Notes under the pieces: generated by a model
Seen by the model: only the letters and a program-made list of their open reading frames with translations
Databases searched by the model: none
What the model was told of the DNA's origin: nothing
Translations under genes and position numbers: made by a program
Assembly: GCA_946480295.1 (NCBI GenBank)
Contig: CAMLIT010000071.1
Location: 1 to 22,436, forward strand
From: an uncultured Gemmatimonadota bacterium
GTDB taxonomy: Bacteria; Gemmatimonadota; Gemmatimonadetes; Gemmatimonadales; Gemmatimonadaceae
DNA: 22,436 nt
Direction of reading: 5' to 3'
Part shown: positions 15,758 to 21,877 of the stretch, piece after piece
Position numbering within the stretch: position 1 is the stretch's first letter
How the letters are laid out: each line of letters opens with the position of its first letter

Positions 15758-15785
15758 GGGACGAAGAACGAGGGACGAGGGAAAA
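15758..15785 (+). repeat. GGGACGA heptamer array after the GGDEF stop
   Basis: Four consecutive heptamers GGGACGA, AGAACGA, GGGACGA and GGGAAAA begin three bases after the TGA stop. The same 7-base period occurs after the kup stop and, on the other strand, after the namZ stop. Inverse copies CGTCCC are at 15829-15834 and 15843-15847, on the far side of the hairpin 15788-15819. Confidence 0.7.
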
Positions 15786-15787
15786 AC

Positions 15788-15819
15788 GATGCGGGTGGGG
15801 CTGACGCCCCACCCGCATC
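15788..15819. terminator. Perfect 14-bp hairpin, possible bidirectional terminator
   Basis: GATGCGGGTGGGGC (15788-15801) pairs perfectly with 15806-15819 around the loop TGAC. On the plus strand only CCCC follows, but on the minus strand the hairpin is followed by GTTTTTC (the complement of GAAAAAC 15781-15787), a T5 tract as in an intrinsic terminator. No minus-strand gene lies upstream of it, so its direction is unclear. It may still stop transcription of the GGDEF gene. Confidence 0.6.
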
Positions 15820-15926
15820 TCCCCAGTGCGTCCCGGACCTCTCGTCCCGTCCTCCCTGCCCTCACCCGCGGCCGCGACGCCGTCCCGATCGAGGTCCCCT
15901 TTCCACTCCAACCCCACACCACTCGT

Positions 15927-15940
15927 CAGTACCGGTACTG
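15927..15940. promoter_or_regulatory. 14-bp perfect palindrome upstream of padR-like gene
   Basis: CAGTACCGGTACTG is a full palindrome and GTACCGG recurs at 15951-15957. It lies 131 bases before the padR-like start, in the 315-base gap 15756-16070, which also contains the heptamer array, the 14-bp hairpin and the operator-like repeats. It may bind a dimeric regulator; no gene is seen in the gap. Confidence 0.35.
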
Positions 15941-16003
15941 CGAACCTCGGGTACCGGCAAAGGCAATCGGTGTGCCCCATGGCGTCGGAGCGGACCTCTT
16001 GCG

Positions 16004-16057
16004 ACGATATATCTTGCGTTACATCGTTGGCGGCCACGATATATCACAGACATATCG
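16004..16057 (+). promoter_or_regulatory. Probable PadR operator and promoter
   Basis: ACGATATATC occurs twice (16004-16013 and 16036-16045), exactly 32 bases apart or about three helical turns, and a partial copy ACATATCG lies at 16050-16056. GATATATC is itself a palindrome, as expected for a homodimeric winged-helix protein. The second copy overlaps a TATATC -10-like box about 25 bases before ATG 16071. PadR proteins commonly repress their own gene, so this fits autoregulation. The sites form an AT-rich island in a GC-rich background. Confidence 0.65.
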
Positions 16058-16070
16058 CATGGAGGTCGTC

Positions 16071-16661
16071 ATGTTCGACGGGTTCTTCGCCGAGTTCGGG
16101 GCCGGGCCATGCGGGGCTCGCCGCGGTCGCTCCGGCTTCGAGGCGTTCATGGGGGACTTCTGGGGCGGCCACCGCGGCCGCTTCCGGGGACGGGGTGGCC
16201 GCATGTTCGAGCAGGGGGACCTCCGCTACGTCATCCTCCGGCTGCTGGAGGAGAAGCCCCGCCACGGCTACGACATCATCAAGGAGCTCGAGGAGCGCTC
16301 CGGCGGTGCCTACTCGCCGAGCCCGGGGACGGTCTATCCCACCCTCACCCTCCTCGAGGACCAGGGCTTCGCCCGCGCCCGCGAGGAAGAGGGCGGGAAG
16401 AAGATCTACGAGATCACGGACGAGGGCCGGAAGCACCTGGCGGAGCACAGCTCGACCGTGGACGACATCTTCGGCCGGATCTCGCGCTTCGTCGAGAACT
16501 TCGTCGACACGCCGATGATGGAGGTGAACCAGGCGTTCGGCGGGCTCGGGCGCACGACGTACCGCACGGCCTCCGCGCACGTGCAGGACAGGGAGCGGCT
16601 GGCGCGCATCAAGGAGATCCTCGACCGCGCGGCGCGCGAGATCGAGGAGCTCGGCAGGTGA
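16071..16661 (+). CDS. PadR-family transcriptional regulator
   Basis: A 196-aa DNA-binding protein. Residues 47-125 form the PadR winged helix: FEQGDLRYVILRLLEEKPRHGYDIIKELEE as the first helices (46-75), SPSPGTVYPTLTLLEDQGF (82-100) as the recognition helix and wing, then KKIYEITDEGRKHLAEH. The C-terminus (130-196) is a helical dimerisation part. The N-terminal 45 residues are Gly/Arg rich and probably disordered. ATG 16071 was chosen because GGAGG at 16061-16065 precedes it; the in-frame ATG 16059 overlaps that site. It is monocistronic, flanked by its operator-like sites and a terminator. No target transporter is adjacent, so its regulon is unknown. Confidence 0.93.
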   Translation: MFDGFFAEFGAGPCGARRGRSGFEAFMGDFWGGHRGRFRGRGGRMFEQGDLRYVILRLLEEKPRHGYDIIKELEERSGGAYSPSPGTVYPTLTLLEDQGFARAREEEGGKKIYEITDEGRKHLAEHSSTVDDIFGRISRFVENFVDTPMMEVNQAFGGLGRTTYRTASAHVQDRERLARIKEILDRAAREIEELGR

Positions 16662-16724
16662 GCGGCGGGAAAATGCACCGGCGGGCGCCGCTTTAACGCC
16701 GGGTCCAGCAGGGCTAGATTGGAG

Positions 16725-16762
16725 AATGGGTCGCCGCCGCTGCCGCTGGCGACCCATTTTTT
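16725..16762 (+). terminator. Strong intrinsic terminator after padR-like gene
   Basis: AATGGGTCGCC (16725-16735) pairs perfectly with GGCGACCCATT (16748-16758) around a 12-base loop, and the T6 tract covers 16757-16762. It lies 63 bases after the padR-like stop and before kup. Confidence 0.93.
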
Positions 16763-16841
16763 GCGTAGCTCCCCCTCGCCCAACCCGGCCGAGGCGCCAT
16801 CATAGGATGTACGGCTGCATGGTCCCGCGCAGCACCAATAC

Positions 16842-18899
16842 ATGACCGCAGAGCCTGCTCGACCAGGTGATCCTTCCCGGGCGACGTCTCCCCAGCCGCG
16901 TCTTCCCGAGCCGCCGACAGGCACGAGCGGCTTTCACCCGGCGGCGCGCGCCGACCGGCATCGCGTCGAGGCGCGCCCGACGGGGAAGCGACTCGCGATC
17001 CTCTCCCTCACGGCGCTGGGGATCGTGTATGGCGACATCGGCACCAGCCCGCTGTACGCGATGCGCCAGTGCTTCGACAAGGAGTACGGGCTCCTCGCCA
17101 CGCAGCTCAACGTCTACGGCGTCCTCTCGCTGATCCTCTGGTCGCTGATCCTCGTCGTCAGCGTCAAGTACATCGTCTTCATCATGCGCGCCGACAACCG
17201 GGGCGAGGGAGGGATCCTCGCCCTGCTCGCGCTGCTCCTCCAGCAGGAGCGCCGGGCGGGGGACTCGCGGCGCCGCATGCTCCTGATCTCGATCGGCCTC
17301 TTCGGGGCGGCCCTGCTCTACGGCGACGGCGTGATCACGCCCGCGATCTCGGTCCTCGGCGCCGTCGAGGGCCTCGAGGTGGTGACGCCGCGGCTCGGCG
17401 AGTACACCGTCGTCCTCTCGCTCATCATCCTCTTCGCGCTGTTCATGGTCCAGCGCTTCGGCACGGCGCGGGTGGGCGGAGCCTTCGGGCCGATCATGGC
17501 GCTCTGGTTCGTGGCGATCGGCGCGCTGGGGCTGTACGAGATCGCGCGCGAGCCGCGCATCCTCCTGGCGATGAACCCGTGGCACGCGCTCGTCTTCTTC
17601 CACAAGCACGGGCGCGCCGGCTTCCTCACCCTCGGTGCCGTCGTCCTCGCCGTCACCGGCGCCGAGGCGTTGTACGCCGACATGGGCCATTTCGGGAAGC
17701 GACCCATCCGGCTCGCCTGGTTCGCCCTCGTCCTGCCGGCGCTCCTGCTCAACTATTTCGGCCAGGGCGCCCTGCTGCTGCGGACCCCGGCGGCGGCGCA
17801 GAACCCGTTCTTCATGCTCGCGCCGCGCGCGCTCCTCTGGCCGCTCGTCGTCATCGCCACCCTCGCCGCGATCGTCGCGTCGCAGGCGTTGATCTCCGGC
17901 GCGTTCTCGCTCACCCAGCAGAGCGTGCAGCTCGGCTACTCGCCGCGCGTGTCCATCATCCACACCTCCGCGCGGGAGGCGGGGCAGATCTACATCCCCG
18001 AGATCAACAAGATGTTGATGATCGGCTGCCTCCTGCTCGTCGTCGCCTTCCAGAGCTCCACCAACCTCGGCGCGGCCTACGGGATCGCCGTGACGGGGAC
18101 CATGGCGATCACCACGATCCTCTTCTACGTGGTCGCGCGCTCGCGGTGGAACTGGTCCTTCCGGCACATCGTGCCCCTGACGATCGGCTTCCTCGTCATT
18201 GACCTGGCGTTCTTCTTCGCCAATGTCGTGAAGTTCCTCCACGGCGGCTGGGTCCCGGTGGCGATCGCGTTGGGCGTGTTCACGATCATGAGCACGTGGA
18301 AGAAGGGGCGGTCGATGCTGAACCAGGTGCTGCACTCCGGCGCGCTGCCGCTGGAGCTGTTCCTCGACGACGTCGCGCGCCGCAAGCCGCCGCGCGTCTC
18401 CGGCACCGCGGTGTTCATGACGTCGTCCCCGGAGGGCGTCCCGGTCGTGCTCCTGCACCACCTGAAGCACAACAAGGTGCTGCACGAGCAGGTGATCCTG
18501 ATGTCGATCATCACGCGCGAGATCCCGGAGATCCCGCGGCGGGAGCGCGTCATCGTGCAGAAGCTCGAGCACGGCTTCTGGCGGGTGACGGCGAGCTACG
18601 GCTTCATGCAGACGCCGGACGTCCCCGACGTGCTGGCGGCGGCGCGCGAATCGGGACTGCGGGCGCGCCCGAACGACACGACGTTCTATCTCGGGCGCGA
18701 GCGGGTGATCATCGCCGACGGACACGGCGAGGCCCGCCCCGGCGTCCGCCGCGCCTCCCACGGCCGGCCGAAGATCTCGATGGCCCGCTGGCGGAAGAAG
18801 CTGTTCGTCATCATGTCCCGCAACGCGCGCTCGGCCACGGAGTTCTTCGGGATTCCGCCGAACCGGGTGGTGGAGCTGGGGGCGCAGGTGGAGTTCTAG
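16842..18899 (+). CDS. kup: Low-affinity potassium transporter Kup
   Basis: A 685-aa K+/H+ symporter of the KUP/HAK/KT family in the inner membrane. The family signature GIVYGDIGTSPLYA (60-73) opens the first membrane helix, and about twelve hydrophobic segments run to about residue 480; GEGGILALLAL, DGVITPAISVLGAVEG and ALISGAFSLTQQSVQLGY are well-conserved parts seen directly. A cytoplasmic C-terminal domain follows, ending with SRNARSATEFFGIPPNRVVELGAQVEF, shown here as its typical closing motif (residues about 659-685). The first ~48 residues are a Pro/Arg-rich extension absent from many homologues. No Shine-Dalgarno sequence is visible, so a later start is possible. It has no partner subunits, as expected. 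Confidence 0.95.
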   Translation: MTAEPARPGDPSRATSPQPRLPEPPTGTSGFHPAARADRHRVEARPTGKRLAILSLTALGIVYGDIGTSPLYAMRQCFDKEYGLLATQLNVYGVLSLILWSLILVVSVKYIVFIMRADNRGEGGILALLALLLQQERRAGDSRRRMLLISIGLFGAALLYGDGVITPAISVLGAVEGLEVVTPRLGEYTVVLSLIILFALFMVQRFGTARVGGAFGPIMALWFVAIGALGLYEIAREPRILLAMNPWHALVFFHKHGRAGFLTLGAVVLAVTGAEALYADMGHFGKRPIRLAWFALVLPALLLNYFGQGALLLRTPAAAQNPFFMLAPRALLWPLVVIATLAAIVASQALISGAFSLTQQSVQLGYSPRVSIIHTSAREAGQIYIPEINKMLMIGCLLLVVAFQSSTNLGAAYGIAVTGTMAITTILFYVVARSRWNWSFRHIVPLTIGFLVIDLAFFFANVVKFLHGGWVPVAIALGVFTIMSTWKKGRSMLNQVLHSGALPLELFLDDVARRKPPRVSGTAVFMTSSPEGVPVVLLHHLKHNKVLHEQVILMSIITREIPEIPRRERVIVQKLEHGFWRVTASYGFMQTPDVPDVLAAARESGLRARPNDTTFYLGRERVIIADGHGEARPGVRRASHGRPKISMARWRKKLFVIMSRNARSATEFFGIPPNRVVELGAQVEF

Positions 18900-18900
18900 A

Positions 18901-18929
18901 GGGACGCGGGACGAGGGACGCGGGACGCG
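18901..18929 (+). repeat. GGGACGM heptamer array after the kup stop
   Basis: Four perfect tandem heptamers GGGACGC, GGGACGA, GGGACGC and GGGACGC start one base after the kup TAG stop. Inverse heptamers sit at the other end of the same gap (19328-19347), so the two arrays can pair with each other. Confidence 0.85.
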
Positions 18930-19102
18930 TGCATCCCTGGCTTGGTCCCGGCGTGCGTCGGGATCCGAGATCGGGCGGGGATCACACGAGGGGAACACGG
19001 ATCGGACGGATGCAGGGCGGATCGGCGCGGATCGCTCCGCGTGGCGCGACGGCGCCGCTCGCCCAGCGGCCGGTCCGGGTACCGGCCCCCACACCGCCGC
19101 CC

Positions 19103-19300
19103 GCATTCGCGCCGATTCGCACGATGTCCTTTCAATTCGCGTCGGCTCTTTGGATGCCGGCAGGGCACAGGGGCCAGCGGCGACACGAGAAACCCGGTCC
19201 CCGCCCGCCGGACCCCATCCGTGCCGATCCGACTTTTCCATTGAATCCGTGTCGGCTCCGTTGAGCCGGCCGGGTAGAGGGGCCAGCCGCGGCGAGACGG
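19103..19300. repeat. Two imperfect ~86-bp direct repeats in a non-coding gap
   Basis: A unit starting GCATTCGCGCCGATTCG (19103-19189) is repeated with changes from CCATCCGTGCCGATCCG (19214-19300); both end with a conserved AGGGGCCAGC-type block. Each unit also has an internal repeat (ATTCGCG..CGATTCG; ATCCGTG..CGATCCG). Related words (CACGGATCGG, GGCGGATCGGCGCGG) occur at about 18990-19030. The 446-base gap 18900-19345 between convergent kup and namZ genes has no supportable gene and looks like decayed repeats. Confidence 0.6.
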
Positions 19301-19327
19301 ATCCGGACACGCCGAGCAACCCCACGC

Positions 19328-19347
19328 GTCCCACGTCCCTCGTCCCT
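19328..19347 (-). repeat. GGGACGM heptamer array after the namZ-like stop
   Basis: Read on the minus strand, the TAG stop of the namZ-like gene (19346-19348) runs directly into AGGGACG, AGGGACG and TGGGACG, three tandem heptamers whose first bases overlap the stop codon. It mirrors the array after kup. Confidence 0.8.
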
Positions 19348-20596
19348 AGTACAACCAGTATTTCCTCGCCTCCGCCTCGAACCGCGCCGACTCGGCGCGG
19401 AGCTCCGGTAGGAGCGACGCGACCGTCCCGGACTCCACCGCGCGTCGCAGCCGCGTGCTCCCCGACAGCGACTCGAGCCAGGTCCCGCGCCACTGCCAAT
19501 CGTGCGGGTGGTGCGCGCGGATGGTCTGCAGCATCCAGGCGCCGACCTCGGTCGGGCGCAGCGCGTCGCGGTCGGTCACCGTCAGGTGCAGCATCGGGAT
19601 CGTCTGGCCCCCCCACTTCTGTCCCTTCTCGATCGTGCGCGAGGTCGAGTCGAAGCGCACGCCCGGCAGCCGGAGCGCGTTCAGCTCCGCGGCGATCGCG
19701 CCGGCGTCGGTCAGCCAGGGCGCGCCGACGAGCTGGAAGGGCTGGTCGGTGCCGCGCCCCTCGCTGAGGTTCGTCGCCTCGAAGTAGACCGTGCCCGGAT
19801 AGAGCGCCTCGGCGTCCACCGAGCGGAGGTTCGGCGACGGTCTCACCCACGGGATCCCCGTCTCGTCGTACCACATCGACCGGCGCCAGCCTCGCATCGG
19901 CACGACGGTGTAGTCCACCTTGATCTGCCCCGTGCCGACGAGGTAGCGCAGCAGCTCCCCCGGCGTGAGGCCGTAGCGCATCGCCACCGGGTACTGGCCG
20001 ACGAACGAGCGGTACGCGGGCTCGAGCACGCCGCCCTCGACGATGTCGCCGCGAATCGGGTCCGGGCGGTCGAGCACGATGAACCGCTTTCCCGCCTTCC
20101 CCGCCGCTTCGGCGGCGAGCGCCATCGTCCATTCGTAGGTGTAGATGCGTGCGCCGACGTCCTGGATGTCGTACACGAGGACGTCGATGTTCGCGAGCAT
20201 GGCGGGGGTCGGCGCCCTCGTCGCCCCGTAGAGCGAGTAGATCGGCAGCCCCGTCGCGGAGTCCGTCGACGAGGCGACCGTCTCGCCCGGAGCGGCGGCG
20301 CCGCGCAGCCCGTGCTCCGGACCGAAGAGCGCGACGAGCTTCACCCCCGGCGCGCGATACAGCAGGTCGATCGTGCTCGTGCCGTGCCGGTCACGTCCGC
20401 TCTGGTTCGTGATCAGTCCGACGCGCTTGCCCTGGAGGAGATGGAGCGAGTCCCGGAGCAGCACCTCGATCCCCGGCATCACCGCGCCCGCTGGGACGGT
20501 GACGGCGGTGGCCGCCGCGGGCGCCTGCGAGGCGGATCGGCAGGCGGGGAGGAGAATGGTCAGGGCGAGCGCGGCGCGGCAGGTCGGACGGAGCAT
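19346..20596 (-). CDS. DUF1343/NamZ-like exo-N-acetylmuramidase lipoprotein
   Basis: A 416-aa exported enzyme. The signal MLRPTCRAALALTILLPAC ends at a good lipobox with Cys19. The DUF1343 core is clear: RVGLITNQSGRDRHG (58-72), LFGPEHGLRG (90-99), IDVLVYDIQDVGARIYTYEWTM (seen at about 137-158), VLDRPDPIRGD, PSPNLRS and GTVYFEATNLSEGRGTDQPF. NamZ-type members remove terminal N-acetylmuramic acid from peptidoglycan fragments during cell-wall recycling; not all family members have been tested, so the reaction is inferred. Start uncertain: an in-frame ATG at 20635 would lengthen the signal by 13 residues, and neither start has a Shine-Dalgarno sequence. It follows the PDZ gene by about 118 bases. 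Confidence 0.9.
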   Translation of the reverse strand: MLRPTCRAALALTILLPACRSASQAPAAATAVTVPAGAVMPGIEVLLRDSLHLLQGKRVGLITNQSGRDRHGTSTIDLLYRAPGVKLVALFGPEHGLRGAAAPGETVASSTDSATGLPIYSLYGATRAPTPAMLANIDVLVYDIQDVGARIYTYEWTMALAAEAAGKAGKRFIVLDRPDPIRGDIVEGGVLEPAYRSFVGQYPVAMRYGLTPGELLRYLVGTGQIKVDYTVVPMRGWRRSMWYDETGIPWVRPSPNLRSVDAEALYPGTVYFEATNLSEGRGTDQPFQLVGAPWLTDAGAIAAELNALRLPGVRFDSTSRTIEKGQKWGGQTIPMLHLTVTDRDALRPTEVGAWMLQTIRAHHPHDWQWRGTWLESLSGSTRLRRAVESGTVASLLPELRAESARFEAEARKYWLY

Positions 20597-20714
20597 CAGC
20601 GTGCGGCTGGAGGGAAGAGGGGCACGGAACCGCATGATATCTCGGCGCGGCGCGCGCGTCGAGCCGCCGTGCTCCCCCTTCCGCCCGGTGCGCTGCGCCG
20701 CGCTCGAGCTGCCC

Positions 20715-21776
20715 TCAGTTCCTGGCCCAGCTCCGCAGCGACTCCATCGCGCGACCGGCACCCTCCATCGCGCGGTCGACGCCCTCCATCGCGCGATCGA
20801 GCGAGCGCTGGACCTGGTCGTTGATGGCCGGTCCGTCGAAGTCGAAGCGCATGCGGGGCATCGGCGGCATCGGCGCGACCGGCGGGATCGGCGGCACCGG
20901 CCACGGTCCCATCATGTCGCCCGTCATGAAGAACGAGCCGCCGCGCCGGGGCAGGTCGGAGGCGCGCGCCGCCTTCAGCTTGATCGTGCGATACTGCCCG
21001 TCCTGGTAGACCCGGAGCGTGACGTCGTCACCCGGCTTGAGCTGGCCGATCTCGCGCTGCAGCCGCCGCACCTTGGCGCTGCCGACCATCTCGTCGCCGG
21101 CATCGGCGTTCGAGACGCGGACGTCGACGCCGTTCACCGAGGCGATGCGGCTGCCCTCCTCGAGCCCGGCCTTCGCCGCCGGCCCGGAGTCGTTCACCGA
21201 GAAGACGAAGACGCCGAGGGTGTCGCGTCGGCTCCCCGTCGCACCGATGCCGATGCCGAGCGTCGCCCGGTTCTCGTCGTCGAAGCGCGCCATGCGGACG
21301 TTGCTCGCCGTGCGGAATCGCTCCTCGGGGTAGAGCGAGTCGGCCGCGACGGTCTTCACGCGCACGGTGCGCGTGCGCCCCGCCGAGTAGACGCGGAGCT
21401 CGACGTCGTCTCCGGGCTTCACCTTCTGCAGCTCGCGCTCGAGCCGTCGCTGCATGATGCCGCGCATCTCGGCGTCGCCGGTGTCGCCTGGCGAGAGCCG
21501 GAGGCTCGTGCCACCGACTGCCTGCAGGCGGTCGCCCTCCTCGAGCCCCGCCTTCTCGGCGGGGCTGTTCGGTGTGATGGCGGTCACGATCAGGCCGAGG
21601 GTGTCTCGCGCCCGCACGCCGGCCGACGTCGTCACGCCGATGACGGCGCGATTCGCGTCCTCGGCGCGCACCGTGACGATGCGCCGCTCGATCTTCGGGC
21701 GAGCGTCGGGGGTCTGGGCCAGCGCCGGGGCGGCCACGAGCGCGAGCGCCGCCGGCAGGTGGAGCATCCGTGTCAT
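20715..21776 (-). CDS. Periplasmic tandem-PDZ protein without protease domain
   Basis: A 353-aa exported protein with signal MTRMLHLPAALALVAAPALAQ (1-21). Two PDZ repeats occupy about 44-147 and 171-274. Each has the ligand-loop region (RDTLGLIVTAI; RDTLGVFVFSV), the helix pattern SPAEKAGLEEGDRL or GPAAKAGLEEGSRI, a charged helical insert, and a closing KPGDDVELRVYSAGRTR or KPGDDVTLRVYQDGQYR strand. No protease domain is present, so it is a binding or scaffolding protein. Residues 290-314 are Pro/Met rich, and the tail (about 326-347) has the 7-residue repeat DRAMEGV/DRAMEGA/GRAMES. The start follows GAGG. It precedes the namZ-like gene on the same strand. Confidence 0.88.
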   Translation of the reverse strand: MTRMLHLPAALALVAAPALAQTPDARPKIERRIVTVRAEDANRAVIGVTTSAGVRARDTLGLIVTAITPNSPAEKAGLEEGDRLQAVGGTSLRLSPGDTGDAEMRGIMQRRLERELQKVKPGDDVELRVYSAGRTRTVRVKTVAADSLYPEERFRTASNVRMARFDDENRATLGIGIGATGSRRDTLGVFVFSVNDSGPAAKAGLEEGSRIASVNGVDVRVSNADAGDEMVGSAKVRRLQREIGQLKPGDDVTLRVYQDGQYRTIKLKAARASDLPRRGGSFFMTGDMMGPWPVPPIPPVAPMPPMPRMRFDFDGPAINDQVQRSLDRAMEGVDRAMEGAGRAMESLRSWARN

Positions 21777-21865
21777 AGGACCTCGAAGTGTGTGGATCTG
21801 CCTGGTCAGACACGCCGGCGCTGGCCGGGGGTTTCCGCCGCGCCCTCTCTGCTTGACCCGACCGC

Positions 21866-21871
21866 CATATT
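21866..21871 (+). promoter_or_regulatory. Possible -10 box, leaderless start of the VIT gene
   Basis: CATATT lies six bases before ATG 21878 with no Shine-Dalgarno sequence, so the transcript would start at the ATG. TTGACC at 21853-21858 is too close to serve as a standard -35 box. The 101-base divergent gap 21777-21877 serves this gene and the PDZ gene. Confidence 0.35.
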
Positions 21872-21877
21872 CCATGC

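Noticed and set aside
15789..16070. Upstream extension of the padR-like gene
   Set aside because: The frame is open to 15789 but passes through the hairpin, the palindrome and the operator-like sites; GGAGG and the family N-terminus point to ATG 16071.
16800..20132. 1110-residue open frame on the minus strand
   Set aside because: It is antisense to kup, then runs through the repeat gap and overlaps the namZ-like gene in another frame. It has no recognisable domain and results from the lack of A/T-rich stops.
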